This document shows positions 45,044 to 52,719 of a stretch of 64,000 nucleotides of DNA, piece after piece. Where the stretch lies: the NCBI RefSeq assembly GCF_014041935.1, contig NZ_CP059491.1, forward strand, positions 2,790,001 to 2,854,000. The letters are read 5' to 3'. Under the pieces are notes generated by a model. That model saw only the letters and a program-made list of their open reading frames with translations, did not search any database and was not told where the DNA came from. Position 1 is the first letter of the stretch, and each line of letters starts with the position of its first letter. The stretch comes from Gordonia jinghuaiqii (GTDB taxonomy: Bacteria > Actinomycetota > Actinomycetes > Mycobacteriales > Mycobacteriaceae). Made by a program: the position numbers and the translations under genes.

Positions 45044-45625
45044 TCAGCGCGCCGACCTCTTCCCGGCGATCGCGACCTTGCGGAGCACGACGGCAGTTGC
45101 CGCGGCGACGGCGACCCATGGCCCGCCGACCAGCAGGGGATCGATCCAGGCGTGGTTGCCGTCGACGCGTTTGCGCCCGACCCGCGACGACCAGCCGTGG
45201 TGGCTGAACTCCGAGGCGATCCCGGTCTCGGTGATCGGGTTGTCCGGTCGCGCCGTCGCGAAGGAGGCCACGTGGGCTTCGACCGACGCCACTCGATCCG
45301 CGCCGAGAAGGATCAGCCAGTGCGCAGCACGACCCTCACTGAACCGGTACGCCGACCGCCTGATCTTCCCGGACAGGCCACTCGGTGGCGTCGATGTGCC
45401 GAAAACCGGTGTGAGAAAGGCGTGTTCGTTCGATCTCTCGCGTGGCCAGAGTTCGGGCTGATCCTCGGGCACGTCCCAGTGCACACCCGGGGCGGGGGCG
45501 ACGGGCAGTTCTTGCGGGACCGCGGGCCGTCGGGCCGGATCGGCGTCGACGCCCCAGCCCGGAATCCGGTCGACGAGCGCGGAGGTGTCGGGGTCGTTCG
45601 GGCGGTCTGCGGGATAGGCAGGCAT
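45044..45625 (-). CDS. Conserved-type hypothetical protein with C-terminal membrane segment
   Basis: 193-residue protein with a Pro- and acid-rich N-terminal half, a basic central part (SGKIRRSAYRFSEGRAAHWL) and a C-terminal hydrophobic stretch (VAVAAATAVVLRKVAIAG) that could be a tail anchor. I do not recognise the family. It lies 12 nt behind the alcohol dehydrogenase gene on the same strand and is almost certainly co-transcribed, so a role linked to that enzyme is possible. Confidence 0.7.
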   Translation of the reverse strand: MPAYPADRPNDPDTSALVDRIPGWGVDADPARRPAVPQELPVAPAPGVHWDVPEDQPELWPRERSNEHAFLTPVFGTSTPPSGLSGKIRRSAYRFSEGRAAHWLILLGADRVASVEAHVASFATARPDNPITETGIASEFSHHGWSSRVGRKRVDGNHAWIDPLLVGGPWVAVAAATAVVLRKVAIAGKRSAR

Positions 45626-45637
45626 GTCGTGTCCTCC

Positions 45638-46801
45638 TCAGCCGGCGTCGGCGACGATGATCGGTTTGATGCAGTTGTCGAGTTTGGCGGAGAAGATGTG
45701 GTAGCCCTCCGCGATATGCTCCAACGGAATACGGTGGGTGACAATGTCGTTCGGCTTGAAATAGCCGTTGCGGATGTGCTCGAACAACCGCGGCCATTGT
45801 CGCTTCACCGGACATTGGTTCATGTTGAGGGTCAGCCCCTTGTTCATGGCGTCGCCGAACTTCACCGCGCTGAACATCGGACCATAGGCGCCCATGACAG
45901 AGACCGTCCCGCCCTTGCGGACGGCGTCGATGGCCCAGTTGAGCGCGATGGGCGATCCTCCCTGCAATTTGAACTTCGCCGAACTCACGTGTTGCACGAA
46001 GTTGCCGTCGGCCTCGGCACCCACCGCGTCGATCACCCGGTCGGCGCCGATGTTGTCGGTGATGTTCTTCAGATGCACGATGATGTCGTCGTACTCGGCG
46101 AAGTTGTACGTCTCCGCATGGGCGAACTGTTCGGCCTTGTCCAGCCGGTACTGCAGGTGATCGATCACGATGACCCGTCCGGCGCCCATGAACCACGCCG
46201 ATCGCGCCGCGTACAGGCCGATGGGGCCCGCGCCGAAGACGATCACGGTTTCGCCCTGCCGGATGTCGGCGAGTTGCGCCCCGAAGTAGCCGGTCGACAG
46301 GGCATCGGTGAGCAGCAGCGCGTCCTCGGGATCCATCCAGTCGGGTATGACGCTGGGTCCCACGTCGGCGAAGGGCACTCGCACGAACTCGGCCTGCCCG
46401 CCGTCGTAGCCGCCGCAGGTGTGTGAGTATCCATAGATGCCGCCCACCGCGGTCGCATTCGGATTCACGTTGTGGCAGTTCGAGTACAGGCCGCGAGCAC
46501 AGAAGTAGCACGTGCCGCAATAGATGTTGAACGGCACCATCACCCGATCGCCGACGCTGAGGTTCTGCACGGAACCTCCCACCGACTCGACCACGCCGAT
46601 GAACTCGTGTCCGAAGGTCATCCCGGGCCGGGTGTCGGGCATCATCCCGTGGTATAGATGCAGATCGGATCCGCAGATGGCCGCGTGGGTCACCCGGACT
46701 ATGGCGTCGTTGGGATGTTCGATGCGGGGCACCGGCTTCTGCTCCACCCGGACCTTGTACGGCCCGCGATAAACCATCGCGCGCATGGTGTCAGAACTCA
46801 T
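45638..46801 (-). CDS. Zinc-dependent alcohol dehydrogenase (formaldehyde-dehydrogenase-like)
   Basis: 387-residue medium-chain dehydrogenase. Catalytic zinc ligands are Cys43 (AAICGSDLHLYHG) and His65-Glu66 (TFGHEFIGVVE); the structural zinc lobe carries Cys residues in YCGTCYFCARGLYSNC. The nucleotide motif is VFGAGPIGLYAARSAW. The length and the GYSHTCGGYDGGQAEFVRVP insert match the glutathione-independent formaldehyde dehydrogenase subgroup common in actinobacteria. It is followed by the small hypothetical gene in one operon. Upstream, an IR GTTGCC-N9-GGCAAC (46831-46851) lies in the leader. Confidence 0.87.
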   Translation of the reverse strand: MSSDTMRAMVYRGPYKVRVEQKPVPRIEHPNDAIVRVTHAAICGSDLHLYHGMMPDTRPGMTFGHEFIGVVESVGGSVQNLSVGDRVMVPFNIYCGTCYFCARGLYSNCHNVNPNATAVGGIYGYSHTCGGYDGGQAEFVRVPFADVGPSVIPDWMDPEDALLLTDALSTGYFGAQLADIRQGETVIVFGAGPIGLYAARSAWFMGAGRVIVIDHLQYRLDKAEQFAHAETYNFAEYDDIIVHLKNITDNIGADRVIDAVGAEADGNFVQHVSSAKFKLQGGSPIALNWAIDAVRKGGTVSVMGAYGPMFSAVKFGDAMNKGLTLNMNQCPVKRQWPRLFEHIRNGYFKPNDIVTHRIPLEHIAEGYHIFSAKLDNCIKPIIVADAG

Positions 46802-46948
46802 GCCGTCCTCTCGTCTCTGTTCGGTGATCTGTTGCCGTGGACTCAGGCAACCGGGGCGTCCAACCGCCGGAGCCCGTCATCGGCGTCGGTGCTGTGCCCG
46901 GCCGAGTACCCCGATACCTCACACCTCAACCTGTGGGTTTGAGCGCTT

Positions 46949-47330
46949 TGTGGCGGTTTTCTGTGATCGCTCGAGGGCGTTAGTTTCCGATCACGAGGAT
47001 GCTGGCGGCGGATTCTATGACGTCGTCGGTGATTGTCTCGAGTTGGTTGATCTTGAGCACTCGGGCGATCTGAGGGAAGAGGCGTTCGAGGAGTCGGAAG
47101 TTGCCCCGGGTGATGCGTTCGATCGCGGCGATAGCTTGAGCGTCGGTGAAGTCGTCAGGGTCGAGGGTGCGGCCGAGGCGTTTCCAGTGGCGGTCGAGGA
47201 CGAAGAGCAGTTCTTCTCGGCCGAGTGCCCGGTAGCGGTGTGAGAATCCGAGGCGAGAGTAGAGCTGCGGGTAGTGGCGGAAACGCTGATCGATGCCAGG
47301 CATGCCGATGAGGATGATCGCCAGTATTTC
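46949..47330. mobile_element. Remnant of a TniB/AAA-ATPase-type transposable element
   Basis: The segment holds the C-terminal part of a transposition-helper ATPase (see pseudogene at 46980-47327). About 30 bp past its stop a TGTGGCGG tract, in a TGT-beginning context often seen at ends of such elements, begins at 46949. The transposase gene, ATPase N-terminus and second end are missing. The boundaries are estimates. Confidence 0.5.
46980..47327 (-). pseudogene. C-terminal fragment of TniB-like transposition ATPase
   Basis: About 115 residues resemble the C-terminus of AAA ATPases that partner Mu/Tn552-type transposases: ILIGMPGIDQRFRHYPQLYS (sensor/arginine-finger region), then the lid domain ITRGNFRLLERLFPQIARV and DVIESAASILVIGN at the end. 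Walker A and B motifs are absent because the N-terminal half is gone; the residues encoded before about 47320 do not resemble the family. It is a truncated relic, not expected to function. Confidence 0.65.
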
Positions 47331-47444
47331 AGCCGCCGCCTGGTGTCTCATAAACGTTAGCTTTTGAAACGCCAAAGAGGCCGTCGTTCCTGATCGCGAG
47401 ACGAGATGGTGGTGGGCCGTTCCGTGCGTTCGCTTTTTTCTCTC

Positions 47445-48098
47445 TCAACGGGAGCGCAGCAGTGTTTCCAACCTGGAATCCGCGTGCAGTCGCTCGAGGC
47501 GCACGCGGCTGGCTGAGGCAACGACGGTCTCTACTTCGTCGATTCCGGTGGCTGCGCACCAACTTTGGTCTTCGGGCCACCAGTAGTTGGGGGTACGCAT
47601 TCGTGTGGCCGGCTCGCTAGTCGCCCGCGCTTGCACGACCTGATAAGAAAGTCCGCCTCTATCTGGCCCGTCTGATACTCGGGCGCACCCCCGGATCGGT
47701 TCGTCGAGGAACTCTCCCCAGCCCTCCCAAAATAGACCATATCGTGCATCGCGGAGGTGTTCGTAGACCGACTCGATTAGCTCAGGTGGTAGCGAGCCCA
47801 TCTCAGGTCCGTCGTCGAAAACGCCTTCAACCACCGGGTCCGGGCTTACGACGCCGGTGACGTCGGTGAAGTCGACCTGTGGGGACATGGTTGCGCCGGT
47901 AGCGGCGGCGATCTGGGTCCACGTGACCGGGTGCTGCCTTCCGGATTCGTCGTACACGTAGCCGGGATGCAGAATCCTCACTATGTGCGGATAGCGGTCG
48001 GCTAGCCATCCGCCTGCCCCGTCGGGATAGGGGTAGGGGGCAAGCCACTGTGCTGGCTCGGCTGACGGGTGGCCGAGCCACCCAAATTGTGGAGACAT
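47445..48098 (-). CDS. Hypothetical protein, possibly horizontally acquired
   Basis: 217-residue soluble protein rich in Trp, Tyr and Pro (LGHPSAEPAQWLAPYPYPDG; PNYWWPEDQSWCAATGIDEV). I do not recognise the family; the PNYWWPEDQSW segment looks like a conserved core. ATG 48098 directly follows a G-run in place of a spaced ribosome-binding site; an earlier in-frame start exists at 48158. Codon use is less GC-biased than its neighbours, and it lies beside the transposition remnant, both pointing to transfer. Confidence 0.65.
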   Translation of the reverse strand: MSPQFGWLGHPSAEPAQWLAPYPYPDGAGGWLADRYPHIVRILHPGYVYDESGRQHPVTWTQIAAATGATMSPQVDFTDVTGVVSPDPVVEGVFDDGPEMGSLPPELIESVYEHLRDARYGLFWEGWGEFLDEPIRGCARVSDGPDRGGLSYQVVQARATSEPATRMRTPNYWWPEDQSWCAATGIDEVETVVASASRVRLERLHADSRLETLLRSR

Positions 48099-48286
48099 CC
48101 CCCCCACGCTAGTGCGGGCGCATCGGCTAATGGCATCGGCCGATGCGCCACGAAGCAATCAAGAAAACCCGCCAACAAACACTGTGATCCACACCTCAAC
48201 CCGTCGGCCCGGACTCCGGACGTACCGGCGTCGCCGCCGGGGTGTAGAAAAGGACCGGGTCGACGAGCTCCCGAAAGGAACGACCG

Positions 48287-49081
48287 ATGTCTGTGGTTTC
48301 GTACGTGATCGCCGGTTCCGAGGCGACGGGAGGTGCGGGTATCCAGGCTGACCTGCGTACCTTCGCGCAGCTCGGGACCTACGGCGTGGGGACGATCACC
48401 TGCATCGTCTCCTTCGACCCCGAGGCGAACTGGGGCCATCGGTTCGTGCCCGTCGACGCCGCCGTCATCGCCGATCAGATCGAGGCCGCCACCGTTGCGC
48501 ACGAGCCCGATGTCGTCAAGGTCGGCATGCTCGGGACCCCTGCGACGATCTCGACGGTGGCCGAAGCCCTCGCGGCCCGCCCGTGGCGGCACGTCGTCGT
48601 CGATCCGGTTCTGATCTGCAAGGGGCAGGAAGCAGGCGCGGCGTTGGACACCGACAACGCGCTGCGCTCCGAGATCCTGCCGCTGGCCACGGTCGTGACA
48701 CCCAATCTGTTCGAGGCCGCGACGCTGGCCGGTATGGATGAACTCACCAGCGTCGACGATCTGGCAGCGGCGGCTCGCCGGATCGCCGACCTCGGCCCAC
48801 GTCATGTGGTCGTCAAAGGGGGCGTCGGGTTGCCCGGCGACGAGGCCATCGACGTCGTGTTCGACGGCAAGGAGATCACCGTGCTCCGCGAACCCAAGGT
48901 GGGCAACGAGCGTGTGTCGGGTGCCGGATGCGTGTTCGCCGCCGCCACGACCGCCGAGCTGACCAAGGGTGCCGATGTCCTCGACGCCGTGCGGACGGCA
49001 AAGAAGTTCACCCACGACGGCATCGTCCGACGGCTGGCATCGCATGCACCGTTCGATGCCGTGTGGCCCGGACAGCGATAA
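48287..49081 (+). CDS. Pyridoxal/hydroxymethylpyrimidine kinase (PdxK/ThiD family)
   Basis: 264-residue ribokinase-fold kinase. The opening IAGSEATGGAGIQADLRTFA is the ThiD/PdxK substrate loop, VVDPVLICKGQEAG is the mid-protein strand, TPNLFEAATLAG the nucleotide-side motif, and VSGAGCVFAAA the anion-hole motif in which Gly-Ala-Gly-Cys replaces the usual GTGD. The Cys in place of the catalytic Asp is the pattern of PdxK-like (dual) pyridoxal kinases rather than strict ThiD, so vitamin B6 salvage is the better guess. The ATG has GAAAGGA upstream. It stands alone. Confidence 0.83.
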   Translation: MSVVSYVIAGSEATGGAGIQADLRTFAQLGTYGVGTITCIVSFDPEANWGHRFVPVDAAVIADQIEAATVAHEPDVVKVGMLGTPATISTVAEALAARPWRHVVVDPVLICKGQEAGAALDTDNALRSEILPLATVVTPNLFEAATLAGMDELTSVDDLAAAARRIADLGPRHVVVKGGVGLPGDEAIDVVFDGKEITVLREPKVGNERVSGAGCVFAAATTAELTKGADVLDAVRTAKKFTHDGIVRRLASHAPFDAVWPGQR

Positions 49082-49146
49082 CCCAACTCCGCGAGCCCTC
49101 AGTTGTCAGCGCGAACCGGGACCCGGCACCGATGACCTGACGGTCC

Positions 49147-50205
49147 TCAGCCCTCACCGCGTGACTCGCGCAGCTCGCGGCCGCGTTCGATGAACTCCCG
49201 GTCGGTCTTCTCGTTCTTCTCCGAAGCCGTGGTGTCGCGAGGCGGCAGCTGCAGACGTTCTTCGGCAGGAAGTCCCGCTTGGAGTTCACGTCCACGTTCG
49301 AGCTCCGCGTCGAACTCGGCACCGAAGAGCAGGGCCAGGTTCGTCAGCCACAACCACAGCAGGAAGACGATCACACCAGCCAGCGCCCCGTAGGTCTTGT
49401 TATAGCTCCCGAAGTTCGAGACGTAGAGCGCGAAGAGCGCCGAGGCGAGAATCCACGTGATGATCGCCAGCACCGCACCGGCACTGATCCACCGGAACTT
49501 CGGCTGTTTCACATTGGGCGTCGCCCAGTACAACAACGCGACGATCACGATGACGAAGACCAGCACCACCGGCCATCGGACGATGTTCCACACCGTCAAC
49601 GCCGTGCTGCCCAGTCCGATGGCATCGCCGATCGACTGTGCGATCGGACCGCTGACCGCGAGCATCAGCGCCACCACGGCTGCGAGGAGCAGCGCGACCA
49701 GGGTCACCAGCAGCATGATCGGACGCAGTTTCCAGATCGGTCGGCCCTCGTCGACCTCGTACATGCGGTTCATCGCCCGGCCGAATGCGCCGACATAGCC
49801 CGAAGCAGACCACAGCGCGCCGGCCAGGCCCAGAACCAGCGCGAGTCCGGCGCTGGGAGCGGAGACGAGCTGTTGGATCGGGTCGCGGAGGGTGTCCACC
49901 GCCGACGACGGACCGAGGTCCTCGACCATGGTCATCACCGCGTCCACGGTCTTCTCGCCCTGCCCGAACACACCGAGTAACGACACAAGCGCCAGCAGCG
50001 CCGGGAACAGCGACAACACCGAGTAATAGGTGAGCGCCGCAGCCAGATCGGTGCACTGATCGCGGGAGAACTCGCGCGCCGTCTTGCGCAGGACGAACCA
50101 CACCGACGGTTTCGTCAGATCTGTCGGCGATTCCGGTTTGCGGGGATCGTCGGGATCAGCGGCCGCGGGATCATCCTGCGGGTCCAGTTCTCGCCGTTGC
50201 TTCAT
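49147..50205 (-). CDS. YihY/BrkB family membrane protein (copy 2)
   Basis: 352-residue paralogue of the protein at 41057-42070. It has six spans with DLAAALTYYSVLSLFPALLAL, GLALVLGLAGALWSASGYVG and GVIVFLLWLWLTNLALLFGAEFDAELERGREL, followed by a charged tail rich in Glu and Arg. ATG 50205 was chosen; an in-frame start at 50349 would read across the intergenic region facing kshA. N-terminus is acidic and Pro-rich. Function unknown for the family in actinobacteria. Confidence 0.86.
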   Translation of the reverse strand: MKQRRELDPQDDPAAADPDDPRKPESPTDLTKPSVWFVLRKTAREFSRDQCTDLAAALTYYSVLSLFPALLALVSLLGVFGQGEKTVDAVMTMVEDLGPSSAVDTLRDPIQQLVSAPSAGLALVLGLAGALWSASGYVGAFGRAMNRMYEVDEGRPIWKLRPIMLLVTLVALLLAAVVALMLAVSGPIAQSIGDAIGLGSTALTVWNIVRWPVVLVFVIVIVALLYWATPNVKQPKFRWISAGAVLAIITWILASALFALYVSNFGSYNKTYGALAGVIVFLLWLWLTNLALLFGAEFDAELERGRELQAGLPAEERLQLPPRDTTASEKNEKTDREFIERGRELRESRGEG

Positions 50206-50298
50206 TGCCCACGAATAGCCGCTCCGGGTTCGCTCCAAACACCCCGCGCCGCGCGGACATCCACGACGACCGGATCCCACCGATTCTCTGTGGGGCTT

Positions 50299-50306
50299 AA
50301 CCTGTT
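50299..50306. promoter_or_regulatory. Possible KstR-type half-palindromic box upstream of the kshA operon
   Basis: AACCTGTT fits the inverted core AACnnGTT of the KstR regulator motif as I recall it, located 75 bp before the small CHTC-protein gene. The outer consensus positions do not match, so this is a weak candidate. Confidence 0.3.
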
Positions 50307-50354
50307 CCGTTGGGCTGAATTCGTGTGGTCCCTGACACAGGTCGTTCATAGTCT

Positions 50355-50370
50355 TTCCTCATCCGAGGAA
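50355..50370 (+). promoter_or_regulatory. Small hairpin covering the ribosome-binding site at 50365
   Basis: TTCCTC (50355-50360) can pair with GAGGAA (50365-50370) across an ATCC loop. GAGGAAGGG (50365-50373) is the ribosome-binding site of the ATG at 50381, so folding would hide most of it. A CATAGT at 50347 could be a -10 element just upstream. Weak evidence. Confidence 0.35.
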
Positions 50371-50380
50371 GGGAACGGCA

Positions 50381-50659
50381 ATGCAGTCGCTCGTCTGTCA
50401 CACCTGTGAGGCCCGCGTGTCCGTCGCGAAGTACAGCCCCGCTCACACGAGCATCCAATGGACCGGCGAGGCCAAGCAGACCTGCCGGGAGATGGTCGCC
50501 GCTGCCGCCGTCGCCAACGGCGGGTATGTGCTGCGATGCGAGGCTCTCGACCGCAGTGTGGACGAGGCCGCGGCACGGGGCGACATCCCGATGTCCACCC
50601 GCGCCGAGCCCACCGTCCGGCCCCTCGCCGCCGAGGACCTCGTCACGCACCCGCAGTGA
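50381..50659 (+). CDS. Small CHTC-motif protein upstream of kshA
   Basis: 92-residue soluble protein, ATG behind AAGGG. The N-terminus carries Cys6-His-Thr-Cys9 and two more cysteines at about 35 and 53, hinting at metal binding, although spacing is unlike a known zinc ribbon. The rest is Ala/Arg-rich. I do not recognise the family. It lies 112 nt ahead of kshA on the same strand with no terminator between, so co-expression with the hydroxylase is likely. A role in steroid oxidation is inferred only from position. Confidence 0.65.
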   Translation: MQSLVCHTCEARVSVAKYSPAHTSIQWTGEAKQTCREMVAAAAVANGGYVLRCEALDRSVDEAAARGDIPMSTRAEPTVRPLAAEDLVTHPQ

Positions 50660-50771
50660 CCATCGAGTCCTGACCACCGGACCGGCCCATCACCGCGGCC
50701 GCGCCGTTCGAAGAACAGCCCGCAGTTCCAGCCCGTTACACCCAGCCCCCTCACACCCAGATGGAGAGACA

Positions 50772-51908
50772 ATGACCGTCGAACAAGAGCGGATCGAGAT
50801 CCGCAGCATCGAAACCGGCACCAACCCAACCCGTTTCGCGCGCGGATGGCACTGCATCGGGCTCGCCAAGAACTTCCGCGACGGAAAGCCGCACCAGGTG
50901 CAGGTCTTCGGCACCGATCTGGTCGTCTTCGCCGATTCCACCGGCAAGCTCAACGTCCTCGACGCGTTCTGCCGGCACATGGGCGGCAATCTCGCCCGCG
51001 GGGAGATCAAGGGCGACGCGATCGCCTGCCCGTTCCACGACTGGCGCTGGAACGGCAAGGGCCGCTGCGAATCCGTGCCGTATGCGCATCGCACCCCGAA
51101 GGTCGCGCGAACCAAGGCCTGGACCACCATGGAACGCAACGGGGTCTTGCTGGTGTGGCACTGCCCGCAGGGAACCGAACCGACCCCCGAACTCGCGATC
51201 CCGGAGATCGAGGGTTACGAGGACGGCCAGTGGAGCGACTGGACCTGGACGACGATCCACGTCGAAGGGTCGCACTGCCGCGAGATCGTCGACAACGTCG
51301 TCGACATGGCCCACTTCTTCTACGTGCATTACCAGATGCCCGAGTTCTTCAAGAACGTCTTCGACGGACACATCGCCGGCCAGCACATGCGCTCCTACGG
51401 GCGTGACGACATCAAGACCGGTGTGCAGATGGACCTTCCCGATGCCCAGACCATCTCGGACGCGTTCTACTACGGACCCTCATTCATGCTCGACACGATC
51501 TACACCGTCGCCGACGGCACCACCATCGAGTCGAAGCTGATCAACTGCCACTACCCGGTCACCAACAACTCGTTCGTCCTGCAGTTCGGCACGATCGTCA
51601 AGAAGATCGAAGGCATGTCCGACGAGCAGGCCGCAGAGATGGCGACGATGTTCACCGACGGACTGGAAGAGCAGTTCGCGCAGGACATCGAGATCTGGAA
51701 GCACAAGTCTCGCATCGAGAATCCGCTCCTCACCGAGGAGGACGGTCCCGTCTACCAGCTGCGTCGCTGGTACAGCCAGTTCTACGTCGACGTCGAGGAT
51801 GTCACGCCGGACATGACACAGCGTTTCGAGTTCGAGGTCGACACCAGCCGGGCACTCCAGAACTGGCACAAGGAAGTCGAGGAGAACCTCGCCGCTCCCA
51901 AGGAGTGA
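50772..51908 (+). CDS. kshA: 3-ketosteroid 9alpha-monooxygenase, oxygenase subunit
   Basis: 378-residue Rieske non-heme iron oxygenase that, with KshB, hydroxylates C9 of androstadienedione-type steroids so that ring B opens. The Rieske [2Fe-2S] ligands are Cys67, His69, Cys86 and His89 (FCRHMGG; ACPFHDW). The mononuclear iron site is N175/His181/His186 within DNVVDMAHFFYVHY, and the numbering coincides with what I recall for M. tuberculosis KshA. The C-terminal helix-grip domain binds the steroid. ATG 50772 follows GGAGAGAC. Followed by a terminator. Its reductase partner gene (kshB) lies 10.6 kb away. Confidence 0.95.
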   Translation: MTVEQERIEIRSIETGTNPTRFARGWHCIGLAKNFRDGKPHQVQVFGTDLVVFADSTGKLNVLDAFCRHMGGNLARGEIKGDAIACPFHDWRWNGKGRCESVPYAHRTPKVARTKAWTTMERNGVLLVWHCPQGTEPTPELAIPEIEGYEDGQWSDWTWTTIHVEGSHCREIVDNVVDMAHFFYVHYQMPEFFKNVFDGHIAGQHMRSYGRDDIKTGVQMDLPDAQTISDAFYYGPSFMLDTIYTVADGTTIESKLINCHYPVTNNSFVLQFGTIVKKIEGMSDEQAAEMATMFTDGLEEQFAQDIEIWKHKSRIENPLLTEEDGPVYQLRRWYSQFYVDVEDVTPDMTQRFEFEVDTSRALQNWHKEVEENLAAPKE

Positions 51909-51916
51909 CGCTCTTC

Positions 51917-51951
51917 CCTCGGCCCGGCCTGAACAAGGGCGGGCCGAGGGG
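51917..51951 (+). terminator. Hairpin terminator after kshA
   Basis: 11-bp stem CCCTCGGCCCG / CGGGCCGAGGG with a 13-nt loop, beginning 8 nt past the kshA stop. No T-run. Confidence 0.8.
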
Positions 51952-51984
51952 TTCATCCCGGCGGACGCATTCTTGGGCGCCCGA

Positions 51985-52635
51985 TCACGAAGCGGGAGTA
52001 CGCATACCGTCGACGAAGACGGTGACCATGGTCCTGGCGAGATCGGCCAGCGTGTTGTCCGGGGTCGGGGTGAACCATCGCGACGCGTGCCACACCGCGT
52101 CATACAGAAGTTCTTGAAACACCTTGGGGTCGATGTCGGTACGGAGAATTCCGGCAGCGACCCCGTCGTTGATGGCCTCGCGCCAGGCGATTTCCATCAT
52201 GTCCGCGGTGGCCGCCATGTCGGCCTCGACCACCCGCTCACGCATGTACTCACCTTCGCGACGCCAGATCGAGGTGGCGCCGTGGTACTGCTCGCTGGTC
52301 GTCAGCGCGATCTCGGCCAGGGCCTCGAGGCGTGCGATTGGCTCGAGCCCGCGAGCCAACACCGACTCGCACCGAGCCGACAGGTCGACGATGTATTCGC
52401 GGATGATCTCGGTGACGATTGCTTCCTTGGAAGGGAAGTAGTGATAGAGCGCGCCGGAGTGCACGCCCACCGCGTCGGCGATCTCCCGGATGGTGGTCGC
52501 GGAAACTCCCTTACGGGCGAAGATCTCGGCCGATCGGTCGACTATCAGCTGCTTGCGTTCCTGCGGATTCAACGGTTCCACCCCTGCCGGCTCCGGGCGC
52601 CATCTGCGCCTCGGTGGTGATTCTGCCACATTCAT
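51985..52635 (-). CDS. TetR-family regulator, KstR2-like architecture
   Basis: 216-residue repressor-type protein. The N-terminal helix-turn-helix (IFARKGVSATTIREIADAVG then VHSGALYHYFPSKEAIV) is a TetR signature; the C-terminal ligand domain includes YDAVWHASRWFTP, similar in layout to KstR2, the CoA-ester-responsive regulator of steroid ring degradation. ATG 52635 overlaps an 18-bp palindrome, so autoregulation is likely; alternative in-frame starts are GTG 52629 and GTG 52581. It is divergent from the SDR gene and lies just after kshA. Assignment to KstR2 itself is not secure. Confidence 0.85.
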   Translation of the reverse strand: MNVAESPPRRRWRPEPAGVEPLNPQERKQLIVDRSAEIFARKGVSATTIREIADAVGVHSGALYHYFPSKEAIVTEIIREYIVDLSARCESVLARGLEPIARLEALAEIALTTSEQYHGATSIWRREGEYMRERVVEADMAATADMMEIAWREAINDGVAAGILRTDIDPKVFQELLYDAVWHASRWFTPTPDNTLADLARTMVTVFVDGMRTPAS

Positions 52636-52651
52636 TGATCAAGCGATCAAT
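52634..52651. promoter_or_regulatory. 18-bp inverted-repeat operator A (TetR/SDR interval)
   Basis: ATTGATC-AAGC-GATCAAT, a 7-bp inverted repeat with a 4-bp spacer. The same 18 bases recur at 54464. It overlaps the TetR start and lies 68 bp upstream of the SDR ATG, so it could control both directions. Confidence 0.88.
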
Positions 52652-52719
52652 AAAGGCAGCCTCATGGCGTGGCGGCGAACCCCGTGTAAGCCCGAACCCG
52701 ATTCCCTTCAGGAGTATGC

